A stretch of DNA of 64,000 bases from Nicotiana tabacum (taxonomy: Eukaryota > Streptophyta > Magnoliopsida > Solanales > Solanaceae), in contig NC_134084.1 of the NCBI RefSeq assembly GCF_000715075.1, positions 104,140,411 to 104,204,410 on the forward strand, written 5' to 3'. The notes below the pieces were generated by a model that saw only the letters and a program-made list of their open reading frames with translations, had not been told where the DNA came from and made no database searches. A program made the position numbers and the translations under genes. Positions 24,171 through 34,828 of this stretch are shown here, piece after piece (within the stretch, counting starts at the first letter, position 1; each line of letters starts with the position of its first letter).

Positions 24171-24292
24171 AATTGAAGAAAGGGTAAAACTGTCTTTTTG
24201 CTATTAATAGTGGCTATTTTTGCTGAGCATTATAATTAGTGGATAAAAAATAAAGATCACCTTACTTAGTGACTACCCCACGCCATTTTTAC
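24171..24292 (-). repeat. Right terminal region of KI-MULE
   Basis: On the minus strand it reads gtggggtagtcactaagtaag...aaatagccactattaatagc...gttttacccttt, loosely matching the left end. It would lie upstream of the Ulp1-like gene. Confidence 0.55.
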
Positions 24293-24301
24293 CGAACTAA
24301 A
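24293..24301. repeat. Right 9-bp TSD of KI-MULE
   Basis: The sequence cgaactaaa is repeated exactly at 13278-13286; it sets the right border of the element. Confidence 0.88.
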
Positions 24302-24519
24302 CTACCATTCATAATCACAAATTTCTGACCAAGCAAACAGAATGTGGTTTAAATAAAACCAAAATTATTTGCCTCACCCATTGAACATAAATGTGAAGGA
24401 ATTTAACAGCTATACACAGACAATATTAATTATTTTTACCCTATCAAATCTCTAAGAAAACAACAATAGATAGTCGTTTCTAAAAAGTCAAATTGATTTT
24501 CCAAAAATAAATAAATATA

Positions 24520-24800
24520 CTCCCTCCGTTTTATATTAATAATCGTGGTTACTAAAAATAGTTGTCCCAAATTATTTGTCACTTTAGAAGTTCGAGACAA
24601 AATTAATTATCTTTTCCTTTTTTACCCTTAATAATAATTATTCTTGAAAACTACAAATAACTAACTTTGTTCAAATACCAATGAAGAAAGATTAAATATT
24701 AAGACATAAATAAGGGTAAAATAATCAAAACTCATCCTAATTAATTTTTTTATGAGGTGTGTACAAAATAATCGTGACAGATAATATGAGACATAGAGAA
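24520..24800. mobile_element. Stowaway-like MITE (281 bp)
   Basis: Begins CTCCCTCCGTTTTATATTA and ends with the diverged inverse gataatatgagacatagagaa, with TA on each side (24518-24519 and 24801-24802). More decayed than the copy at 10734. Confidence 0.8.
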
Positions 24801-24802
24801 TA

Positions 24803-25257
24803 TTATGTGCTAATTATACAAGTTAAATATTCCAATGTGAAAATATCTTGAACTTTAAGCTTGCTGGAAGTTATTACCGTCACTTAGCTAACTCCGCAAT
24901 GCCGCGCAGAAAGCTGTTACTCATTCCAATCTTTGCTTGTTCCCATAATTCTTTTGTCTATTTACGAAATGAAACTCTTGGCAAGAACACGTGAGTAGAT
25001 TCGAAAGCTACGTGTCGCAGGATGCTCAATTCTTGGTAACAAATGTAGCGTCCATATGTTTTGCTACCAGAAAACATACAGGGACATGGCGTAAGTTCAA
25101 GGAATTTATGTTGGACTCATAAAAATGGTTCTAATCCACCATTAAGTTGTCATTTTGTAGTTGATTGCTTCTACTTATAATTCGAAATTCTAGTAAGTAG
25201 TACCCATGCTTTGGCGAAGAAAATAGAAGGAGATCTAGAGATTATATCCATACTAAT
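24803..25257. other. Spacer, no feature seen
   Basis: Mixed-composition DNA between the MITE and the LINE 3' tail. It contains acacgtgag and tacgtgtcg G-box-like words but no gene or repeat that I recognise. Confidence 0.4.
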
Positions 25258-25385
25258 ACCACAACAACAACAACAAACTCAATATATTTTTACATATGGG
25301 ATCTAGGAAGATTAGTACGTACGCAGACCTTACCCCTACCTACTGAAGGTAGAAAAGCTGTTTCCAATAGACCCTCGGCTTAGAA
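25258..25385 (-). mobile_element. RTE/TS-SINE shared 3' tail
   Basis: On the minus strand: gccgagggtctattggaaac, then ggtaggggtaaggtctgcgt, then a short spacer and (TTG)n. The same tail occurs at 11736, 37688 and 39802. Here it lies downstream of an RTE reading frame, showing that it is the LINE's own 3' end. Confidence 0.85.
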
Positions 25386-25628
25386 AGAGTGAGAAGAGGA
25401 AGAAGACGAGGGAAAATAATAATAATAAAATGAAAAAAAATAGGGAAAAAAAATAAAGAGGCAGGGGGGGGAGTTAGTAGGGTATACGATAGCAGAGCCA
25501 AACTAAATCATAAGACGAAGTAACGATCTACCTAAGCATATACCGGAACCTGAGTGTTGCTAAAGAAACTGGTAGGAAAAAGAGAAACTTACAACTACCT
25601 ACTACCCTTCTATCGTAATCTTCGACCT

Positions 25629-26366
25629 TCATAACTTCCTATCAAGGGTCATGTCCTCAGTAAGTTGAAGTCGTGCCATATCATGTCTTATCACCTCTCC
25701 CCAATACTTCCTTAGCCTACCTCGACACCTTCTCAAACCCGTCATGGTCAGCCTCACACACCCCCTGACAGGAGCATCAATGCTTCTTCTCTTTACATGC
25801 ACGAACCATCTTAGCCTCGACTCCCACATCTTGTTCTCCATGGAGGACACTTCCACTTTGTCCCGAATAGTTTCATTCCTAATCTTATCTCTCCTGTTAT
25901 ACCCGCTCATCCATCTCAACATCCTCATTTCTGCTACTTTCATCTTCTACATATGTGAGTTCTTAATTGTCCAACACTCCGCCCCATAAAGCATAGTTGG
26001 TCGAACCACCACTTTGTAGAATTTACCTTTAAGTCTTGGCGGCACATTCTTATTACATAAGACGCCGGACGTAAGCCTCTATTTCATCAAACCCGCTCCA
26101 ATATGATGTGCGGAATCATCGTCAATCTCCCCATTACCCTGGATAGTAGACCCGAGATACTTGAAACTACCTTTCTTGGGGATAACTTGAGTATCAAGTT
26201 TCACATCCACGTGTGACTCATGAGCCCCCTCACTGAATTTGCACTCTAAGTATTATGTCTTAGTCATGCTCAACTTAAAACCTCTAGATTCCAAGGTCTG
26301 CCTCCAAATCTCTAACCTTGCGTTGACCCCACTTCGCATCTCGTCGATCAACACTATATCATCGGC
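25629..26366 (-). pseudogene. RTE LINE reverse transcriptase, C-terminal part
   Basis: The minus strand starts at the RT active site ([10 protein letters not shown]) and continues [59 protein letters not shown] and MKVAEMRMLRWMSGYNRRDK, ending TEDMTLDRKL. This is the order of plant RTE RT and its C-terminal tail. Several stops and a frame change near 26090 and 26255 show decay. It would make cDNA from the element's RNA at a nick in chromosomal DNA. Confidence 0.85.
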
Positions 26367-27156
26367 AAATATGTCACGACCCGGATTTTCCACCCTTGGG
26401 AGTCGTGATGGCGCCTACTCATAGAAGCTAGGCAAGCCACGAAATGCGGAAAATTCAACCTCTTTCATTTTAGCCTTTTTAACCAATTAAATTAGTAGGT
26501 AATCACCATTAAAATAATGACGAAAGATGAAAATTAAGCGGAAGACTTAGATAAATATTATACCAAAATTGATACGAATAAAAATCCAACATATATCTCT
26601 ACCCAGAAACTGGTGTCACAACATTCACGGACTGTCTAGGAATGCTACATACAAGTGCCTGAAAAAGGAAATATAGTCTGTCTCGGATACTAAAGAAAAC
26701 AAAACATCTAAATGGATAGAAGAGACGCCGGGCCTACGGATGCCTGCAGGGCTACCTCGGTGTCTCGGTGGACTGAAGGCTGGCTCCCCTACCGCTGCTG
26801 ACCAAGCGCTGCTCCTGTATCTGCACATAAGTGCAGAGTGTAGCATCAGCACAACCGACCCCATGTGCTGGTAAGTGTCTGGCCTAACCCCGGCGAGGTA
26901 GTGACGAGGCTAGGACCATACTCCAAATAAACCTGTGCAGTTATGTATATATATACAACGGAAAGATAGACAAAAAACAAACAATTAAAACTGGGGAGGG
27001 GAAATATGCTTCGGGGAATAACAGATAAGGCAGAATCTCAATAAAATTATAAGGAAACCAAAATTTAACTTCTAACAAGGATAAGGAAAATAAAGGTAAA
27101 TTTTACTTTCAGTTTACATCTTGTTGCAGACGTGCAACCCGATTCCATTTCTCATA

Positions 27157-27264
27157 TCTTGTGGTAGGCATACCACACGCTCCTATTTCATCATATCTTG
27201 TGGTAGGCGTATCACCCGCTCCCATTTCATCATATCTTGTGGTAGGCGTACCACCCGCTCCCAT
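27157..27264 (-). repeat. Minisatellite with GTGGTAGG-TACCAC hairpin
   Basis: Three units of about 42 bp, each with tatcttgtggtaggcnta-ccac and a cgctcccatttcatca spacer. GTGGTA and TACCAC form a perfect 6-bp stem. Lies in the presumed transcribed part of the LTR. Confidence 0.85.
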
Positions 27265-28366
27265 GTACAAGTCAATAATAATCACAAGGAATCCCGACAA
27301 GGGAATAATAATATCAACAAACAATATCTCGACAGGGGAGAAAATGCTATAACCAAACTCGTTACAACATCTACCTACCTCAGCTATACCTAAGTTTGTT
27401 ACAACACATAACACAAAGAATCATCAACCTAACCATCCGTAATATCAATTAAGAACACAATGCAAGGGAACCACAACTCAACAATAGCCCGGCAAGGGGC
27501 AACATAATGATCTCTTCTCTTTCTCACTTTTACTTCACAATTCACTTCACAACTCAAACCAATATTCTAGAGTTTCAATTATCACTTATACTTTCACAAT
27601 TCGTTATACAACTGGAGCCAACACTCCTCAATGTTCACAGGTCACAATTCTTTCCACAACTTTACACAACAAATAGAAATCTTCATCAAGGCATGAAAAA
27701 TACAACGAAGTCATGAAAATCACAATATAAGACCCACCGTCATGCTTGACACCAACGTATAGATACTCGTCACCATGCCTATACGTCGTACTCAACAAGA
27801 AGCAATTAGCAAATGGGACACAACTCCTAATCGCTCAAGCTAAGGTTAGACCAAACACTTACCTCCATGCCTCGAACACAAATCAAGTTTCAATTATAGC
27901 TTTACCCCTTGATTCCTCCACCAATTTGCTCGTATCTAGCCACAAGTTACTTAATTACACCAATAAACTCTAAATGAATCAATTTGAATACATGAAAATG
28001 AGTTTTCCAAAGTTTTACCCAAAAAGTCAAAATCACCCCCGGGACCACGTGATCAAAACCCGAGGTTCGAACCAAAACCTAATTACCCATTCCCCCACGA
28101 TCTCAAATGTGTAATTTGTTTTGAAATCGGACCTCAAATCGAGGTCTAAATCCCCAATTTTTGAAAAACCTATGTTCTACCCAAAACACCCAATTCCCCC
28201 CATGAAAATCATTTATTTGAAGTTGAAATCATGTTAAAAGATGTTAATGATTGAAGAAAACTAGTTAAAAGCCACTTACAACTGATTTGGAGAAGAAAAG
28301 TTGTTTGAAAAATCGCCTCTTATGTTTATGGGGTTTTGAAAAATGAAAATAACTGGAAATCCCGTC

Positions 28367-28374
28367 TATTTATA
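28367..28374 (-). promoter_or_regulatory. TATA box of solo LTR
   Basis: TATAAATA on the minus strand, about 13 bases downstream of the palindrome array in the LTR's own direction. Confidence 0.7.
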
Positions 28375-28385
28375 CCTCTCTCAGA

Positions 28386-28590
28386 CCCCCTGTGCGGACC
28401 ACACAAAATGGACTGCGGCCGCACAACCCTTCCTGAGGATACTGTAGTCCAGTACCCTGTGCGGACCGCACAAAGTCGACTGCGGCCGCACAACAGCGCC
28501 CCTGTGTGGACCGCACAAAGTCGATTGCGGCCGCACAGCCCTACACCGCGCACCGCACAAGGCCGACCGCAGACCACATTGGCGGGTTCA
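28386..28590 (-). repeat. CpG palindrome array, word type B (GTGCGGACCGCAC / TGCGGCCGCA)
   Basis: Alternates tgtgcggaccgcacaaag-like and tgcggccgcacaa words. It holds three GCGGCCGC octamers (28415, 28482 and 28527) within 120 bases, which is exceptional in this AT-rich DNA. The adjacent text agttgcaggcctctgaaccc also flanks the type B array at 32570. Confidence 0.9.
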
Positions 28591-29298
28591 GAGGCCTGCA
28601 ACTTCTGGTTTTAAGCCTAAAACATCCCGGAACCTACCAGAAACTCACTCGAGCCCTCGAAACTCCAAACCAAGTGCACACAAAACCTCAAAAATATCAT
28701 ACGGACTTATTTGTGTAATCAAATCATTAAGATAACATCATGAACATCAAATTAAATCTCGAGATCAATGAAATATTCTTAAAACTTCTTTAAACATAAA
28801 TTTTGCGATTTAAGTCCGAATCACGTCATATGACATTCGTTTTTCACCAAATTCCACAAAAATATCTTAAATCATATGTAAGACCTGTACCGGACGTCAA
28901 AACCAAAATACGGACCCGATACCACCATGTTCTAAGCAAATTTCATATTTCAAATTTCTATAAACAATTTCGAAAAACAATTTTCTTTAAAAAAATCCGT
29001 TTCTCGGGCTTGGGACCTCGGAATCCGATTCCGGACATACGCCCAAGTCCTATATTTTTCCATAGATCCTCCATGACCGTCAAATCACGGGTCCGGGTCC
29101 GTTTACCCAAAATGTTGACCGAAGTCAAATTTATTCATTATAGTCAAAACTTATCATGTTTCACAAATTTTCACATTTAATCTTTCCGGCTACACGCCCG
29201 GGCTGCGCACGCAAATTGAGGTGGTGCTAAGGGAGGTTTTTAAGGCCTCAGAACGTAGAATTTCATTGCAACACAAGTGATAAACTTTTGGGTCATCA

Positions 29299-29972
29299 AA
29301 AAATAGCATGCACCAAGGCACTTCACCTTGCATGTGCCACGTCAGCACGTCAATCGTCAAGGCAAATAAAAATGGGCTAAGAACCGATCCCTGGTGCAGC
29401 CCCATCACAACTAGAAAGTGCTCTGAGTCCCTATCACAGTCCTCACCCAAGTCTTAGCACCATCGTACATATCCTTAATCACCCTAGTGTACGCTACTGG
29501 AATGCCGCTAACCTCCAGACACCTTCACAAAACTTCCCTCGACACTTTATCGTACGTTTTTTCAAGGTCGATAAACACCATGTGTAAGTCCTTTTTCCTT
29601 TTCGGATACTGTTCCACTAATCTCCTCACCAGGTGAATAGCTTCTGTAGTCGAGCGTCCTGGAATGAATCCAAACTGGTTTTCGAAAATAGACACGCTCC
29701 TCCTCATCTTGACCTCCACCACCATCTCCCAAATCTTCATAGTGTGTCTCAACAACTTTATACCTCTATAATTGCTGCAATTTTAGATATCACCCTTGTT
29801 CCTGTACAACGGAACCATCGTACTCCACCTCCATTCCTCGGGTATCCTTTTTGTCTTAAAAATGACATTAAACAACTTAGTGAGCCACTCCAAGTCTGCT
29901 CGACCCGTGTTCTTCCAAAATTTCACTGAAATTTCGTCTGGCCCCGTCGCTCTGCCCCTCCAAAATGGAGTA
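29299..29972 (-). pseudogene. RTE LINE reverse transcriptase, N-terminal part
   Basis: Minus-strand text [85 protein letters not shown] (motif A), then MGLHQGSVLSPFLFAL (motif B) and WCMLF, where it is cut by the solo LTR one codon before the Ala-Asp-Asp active site. Stops and a frame change lie between 29450 and 29525. Confidence 0.85.
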
Positions 29973-30941
29973 AAGTTTCTCCAACCATTATTTCTTTTTT
30001 TTACTCCAAAAAAAATATTTCATTTTATATTCTTCTCTCTCTTTAATATTATATTGTTATCTTTTATTTAAATTTTATTTTCTTATTTCTATAAAAGAAA
30101 TTCTATCTTTTTTTTTACATATTCATCACATATAATTTTTATTCTTTTCTTATATAATTATTTAATATAAAATTATTTTATACCATAAATTTTACAATAA
30201 TGCAAAGGAAGATTTTTGGGAGAGCCGCACCAACAAATCATTGCAAAGATGAATGCAAATGATTGAGAAGGCAGTAAGAAAATTAAATGGATGTGTACGT
30301 CAAGTAGAAAATTTGTGTCATAGTGGTGCTTCTGATCAAGATATTGTGAATATTTATTTTGTAGTTACATATACTTTATTTGTATATATTTACTTATTGT
30401 TTTCCTTAATTGTTTTTTAATATTGCAGCTTACACAAGCAAAAGCTTTACTTATGCAAGATTCAAACTTCAAAAAAGGTTTTAAATTTGATCATGTGTGG
30501 GATATAATGAAGAATTTTGAGAAGTCTAACGATAACTATCTTGAAAGAAAAAAACCTAGAAAACCCTAAGGCTATGCTAATATATCATCGGAGTCTGAGA
30601 CTCCTACCCCTGATTCATCTTATCTATCATCTCCTAACTTATCATCATTTTTACTAAATTTAATTGAGGATGTTGCAAGGTGATTCTACTCATCACAACG
30701 GCCTAGTGGGGTGAAGAAAGCAAAAATAAAGAGAAAAATCGATGAAGGTTATATAAAGTTAGTCCAATCAGAAAATAATTGGATTGTGAGGCGATGAAAT
30801 GCAACTGAGACAAAAAAAGAAGTTTTGACTGTTCAAAAAGAAAAACTAAGACTAAGAGAATTGAAAGAAGAAAATAAAATTTTAGTCATCGATGTGGATT
30901 CTATAGTCGATCTGACTCGTCGTGAAGTTTGTGACGAGAAT

Positions 30942-31110
30942 CACTACAAGAGATTTGATTTTTAACGATCACTTCTTAACGAGGGGACATAAATTAGGTC
31001 GTTATAAGTGTACTTATAGCAACCAATTTTTTTCTCCGGTCATTGAAATTTAATATTAGCTCAATATCAACACAGGGATAGTATTCCCGTCGTTAAACAA
31101 TTAATTAATA
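30942..31110 (+). repeat. Left terminal and subterminal region of CACTA
   Basis: CACTACAAGAGATTTGATT followed by taacgatc, ttaacgagg, aggtcgttataa and ccggtcattg variants. Such repeats bind TNPA-type proteins in En/Spm. Confidence 0.75.
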
Positions 31111-32585
31111 AAAAGTGGCGCTAACTTTTCCCTCTTTTTTCCCGACCCACTCCGCCAACCTCCCCCCCAAAAAACCCTAAGACTTCTCTAACACCTCTAT
31201 TGTGAACATTATTTTTATAAACCTGCAACTGCAAAGTAAAATGCGACGAAACTGCTGGTCTTCAAACGTCAATATCATCGTATTAGAGAAACTGTTGGTC
31301 ACCTCCATTAACAACAACTGCTCATCTTCGAGTTTCTTCTCATCAAGGTAAGGTTGAAATTGTACCCTTTTATGTTAATGTCGATTTAGATGAAACTCAG
31401 TTCTAAACCATGGCTGTTCAAATTCAATTATCATGTTTTGAACGGAAAAAGTGAGTGAAAAGCTAGGGTTTTAAGTGCCAAAATTTATTCTCTACTCTTG
31501 AGTTTTCTTCTTCGATTTTTTTTGTTCGCATTTCAAATTTCAGAAAAAAAATACAAAAGAGATATACAAAGATTTAAGTTTTCTTCTCTGATTTTCGGCT
31601 ATTACTCCTCTGATTTTGGAGTTAAGTTTCTTTCATAGATACAGATATAAAACAAAAAATTATTTTAGTTTCTGCCCTGTTGTTCTTCATTCATGGATCT
31701 TGCTTGAGCTTGGTTGGTGTTTTGCGCGGTTCGACATGATTGTTCGAGGACTAAGTTCACAATTCCGAGTTTAGTTAGTCACTTTTTTTCTCGCTTGAAT
31801 TTTGGAGTCAAAATATGCGTAGTTGCTGATTCTTCAATTGCCATTATGGAAAGTTTTTGCTTAACATCTCTATTTCTATCACTCCCTTTCTATTTTAATG
31901 TGACGATCCATCTGGTCGTCTTAAGAATTAACGCCCCGATCCCCTATTAATTGCTTTCCCAAGTTTATTTCTGCTATTTTGATTTGCCGGTATGTTCGGT
32001 TTTGAGTTTTGGGACAGTTAGTCCTAGAATGAGAGCTTAAGTGTTGGAAAGTTGACCGTAGTCGGAACAGTATGAAAACGGCCTCAGAATGGAAATCTGA
32101 CGGTTCCGTTAGCTCCGTTGGGTGATTTCGGGCTTAGGGGCATGATCGGATTGTGTTTTGGAGGTCTGTAGCTAATTTAGGCCTGAAATGGCGAGAATCG
32201 AATTTTTGAAGTTTCCGGTCCGATAGTGAGATTTTGATCTAAGGGTCGGAATGGAATTCTGAAAATTTAAGTAGCTCCGTAGTATTGAATGTGACGTGCT
32301 TGCAAAATTTCAGGTCATTCGGACGAGATTTGATAGACTTTTTGATCGAAAACATAAGTTAAGAGTTCTTGGAGTTCTTAGGCTTGAATCCTATGTTAAA
32401 TTGGTGATTTGATGTTGTTGTGAGCGTTACGAAGTTTTGAACAAGTTTGAACGATGTCATGGGATATGTTGGTACAATTGGTTTGACGTCCCGGGGACTC
32501 GGGTGAGTTTCGGGTAGGTTCCGGGATGTTTTAGGCCGAAAATCATAGCTGTTGCAGATCCAGAAGAGTTGCAGGCCTTGGAACC

Positions 32586-32915
32586 CACCAGCGCGGTCCG
32601 CACAAAGTCCAGTGCGTCCGCGGTGGGGGCATTGCGGCTGCACAAAATGCAGTGTGGTCCGCGGTGAGGAAAATTTCACTGGTCCTATTTCGGAAGCTCA
32701 TATCTTTTGTTTTACAAGGAATTTTGGGATGATTCAAAAACAAAAGTTGTAGCCCTTCGTGTCTAATTTCCAGAAAGATAAAAAAATCACAATTTGGACA
32801 TATGTAGAGAAAGTTATGGCCAAAATACTAAAGCCTGTCACTGTAGTCAAAACCTGTGCGGACAACACTGGTTTTGTGCGGACAACACTCGTTTTTGTGC
32901 GGTCTGCAGTGGTGG
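32586..32915 (+). repeat. CpG palindrome array, word type B, in CACTA-borne solo LTR
   Basis: Two patches: 32586-32665 (gcggtccgcacaaagtcc, gtgcgtccgcggtg, attgcggctgcacaaaatg, gtggtccgcgg) and 32855-32912 (three gtgcggacaacac or gtgcggtctgcag words), with about 190 bases of ordinary LTR between them. The flank agttgcaggccttggaaccc matches that of the array at 28386-28590. Confidence 0.85.
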
Positions 32916-32932
32916 AAATTCGGAGGGTGCCC

Positions 32933-32940
32933 TATAAATA
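32933..32940 (+). promoter_or_regulatory. TATA box of solo LTR in CACTA
   Basis: TATAAATA, about 20 bases after the last type B word; probable LTR core promoter. Confidence 0.7.
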
Positions 32941-33774
32941 CGAGGTTTTGGGTTTTATTTCATATTATGACCTAGAGAGCTCGGATTTTGGCGATTTTTC
33001 GAAGGTTTTCAAGAAATTCATCAAGGTAAGTAATTCTAACTCAGATTTGGCTAGAGTACATGAATCCATCATTGAATTCATCATTTAATTCGTGATTTGA
33101 GATGGAATTTGGGAAGAAAACTTGTGAAATCTTTCAAAAATGTAAAATGATGATTTGAAAGAACAAATGGTATCAGAATTGGATAATTTTTGTATGGTTA
33201 GACTCGTGAGGGTATGAGGATTCTAAAAATGTGAATTTTACCTGATTCCGACACGTGGGCTCGAGGGGCATTTTGGTCATTTTACATAATTTCGCGTATT
33301 AGCTTAGAATTTAATTGTAGAATCAGTTACTTGAAGTGTTATTTACATTATGCAATTGAATTGAGTAGATTTGAGCCATTTGGACTCGAGTACTCGTGGC
33401 AAAGACGTGGTGTTGGGTTGATTTTGAGCCGGTTTGAGGTAAGTGGCTTGTCTAACCATGTGTGGGGGACCTTCCCCTTAGGATTGATATATTTGGTAAT
33501 TGAAATGCCTTGTACGTGAGGTGACGAGTGCGTACTTGTACAAATTGTTGGAAATCCGATTTTCTTTAAGTACTTATTAGTATGTTCCCTCTCCTGCTTT
33601 TATTACTTATACTATTAAGCCCGTTGTTAGCTTAGGAAAGCATGTCTAAGTGATTTAATTGCTTTAATTGTTCAATTTGTTTACCTGAACTCTGTGCAGT
33701 ATGCTAGGCTAGAATTATTTGTTGCCTTAACATGAAATTTTCCTTCTCTGAATATTTTCTTGTGGATGCTGTGT

Positions 33775-34140
33775 ATTTACATTGGGACTAAGGATGTAGG
33801 ATTCCGGTAGCTCCCCCTTGTCTGTTTACTTTGGGACTGCGGGTTAGATTCCCGATAGATTCCCCTGCATATTTACTTTGGGACTGCGGGTTAGATTCTC
33901 TATAGATCCCCCTGCACATTTACTTTGGGACTGCAGGTTAGATTCCCGATAGATCCCCCTGCACAGGAACTACGGGAATGCACCCGGTAGATTCCCCTAG
34001 TACTAGGTATTTACATTTGGGACGGGATCCCGGGAGATCCTTCGGACATATATATGATGGACTACGGGACAGTATCCCGGGAGATCCACTGGACAGTTGT
34101 AATTGGGACTACAAGACGGTATCCTGGAAGGTGCCCCGTT
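33775..34140 (+). repeat. Minisatellite of gggactgcgggttagattcc units
   Basis: Four or five units of about 55-60 bp with tttactttgggactgcgggtta and gattcccnatagatnccccctgcac, grading into gggacggnatcccgggagatcc units. These have ggatc/gatcc and gggat/atccc stems. Lies downstream of the TATA box. Confidence 0.85.
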
Positions 34141-34828
34141 TGTTGTCTCTATGTTGAGCTGTATTTCTTTCCGTGACTTGTGTTGTCTCTGTTCTAGTCG
34201 TTGTTGTTCTGTCAATTATATGTTATTTCTTACTGTTGCACTTATCTATACTATTTTATTCCACACTGTTAACCCTTGTATCATATTTAACCTTAGTAGG
34301 GCCCTGACCTTCCTCGTCACTACCCAACCGAGGTTAGGCTTGGCACTTACTGAGTACCGATATGGTGAACTCATGCCTCTTCTGCACATGTTTTTCATGT
34401 GCAGTTCTAGGTACTTCTACTCAGGCCTACCATCCTTGACGGAGGCGACTACTTAGAGCCTTCGAGGTACATCTGCCGTGTCCGCAGACCGAGAAGTCCC
34501 TTTCTATTCCTGCTTTCTAGTATTTAGCCCTTCTGTACTTTCTGTTCTTATTAGACAATTCCGGAGTTAGAGCTATGTAGCATTTCTTTTTCTTAGCTTG
34601 TGATTCATGGGTTTCCGGGTCTTGGATTTAGATATTGGTTTTGAGATCTATATAAATATGGTGTATGCCGAGCAACAATTTTCACACTGTTATTGCCTTA
34701 TTTCTGTTTTTAAATTATTTACTTCCGCAAGTTTTGGTTATCTTCCGCAAGTTTAGGCTTACCTAGTCGTAGAGACTAGGTGCCATCACGATGGTTCACG
34801 GAGAGCGAACTGGGGTCGTGACATTTAA

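Larger units (their letters stand above)
13287..24292. mobile_element. Kaonashi-type (KI) MULE with MURA-like and Ulp1-like genes (11.0 kb)
   Basis: A perfect 9-bp duplication, cgaactaaa, flanks it (13278-13286 and 24293-24301), the size made by Mutator-like elements. Inside are a MuDR-type transposase gene on the plus strand and a DUF1985/Ulp1 peptidase gene on the minus strand, the gene pair known from Kaonashi MULEs. The ends are only weakly inverted: the left ccactaatagcacc...tttttattttaaagcca and the reverse complement of the right tcactaagtaagg...tttattttttatcca align loosely, and both carry a gacnnnttttaccctt-like segment about 115 bases in. Weak TIRs are usual for this group. Six blocks of one palindromic minisatellite lie within these borders and none outside. 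Both genes contain stops and frameshifts, so this copy is not autonomous. Confidence 0.88.
26372..29298 (-). repeat. Solo LTR in RTE LINE (2.93 kb)
   Basis: In its own (minus) direction it starts TGATGACCCAAAAG at 29298 and ends GGGTCGTGACA at 26372. It interrupts the LINE codons for CMLF/ADD, with aaata at 26367-26371 and aaata at 29301-29305 (two extra A between LTR and right repeat). No internal region or second LTR is present, so the element was reduced to one LTR by LTR-LTR recombination. It carries a type B palindrome array, a TATA box and a GTGGTA/TACCAC minisatellite. Confidence 0.85.
25258..29972 (-). mobile_element. RTE-class LINE, 5'-truncated, split by a solo LTR
   Basis: Minus-strand LINE with a (TTG)n 3' tail at 25258-25276, a 3' region shared with TS SINEs, and RT coding text in two parts, 25629-26366 and 29299-29972. 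A 2.9 kb solo LTR separates them. The 5' end stops at about 29972, where a Harbinger-like terminus begins, so the missing N-terminal half (endonuclease) was either never copied or removed. Confidence 0.85.
31899..34823 (+). repeat. Solo LTR inside CACTA (2.93 kb), Tekay family
   Basis: Starts TGTGACGATCCATCTGG and ends GGGTCGTGACA, flanked by a perfect 5-bp duplication TTTAA (31894-31898 and 34824-34828). Both ends match the Tekay-like element at 51270-61410 (for example cttaagaattaacgcccnnatncccctattaattgc at the start and the cttacctagtcgtagagact stretch near the end), so it is the same LTR family. Its palindrome array, however, is type B, whereas that element has type A. Confidence 0.92.

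Noticed and set aside
28386..28590. Gene CpG island or host promoter
   Set aside because: The CpG-rich tract is a short word array inside a solo LTR with readable borders; no host gene follows.
28336..28614. 92-codon open frame across the type B array
   Set aside because: The frame is open only because the GC-rich words lack stops; the translation repeats the array.
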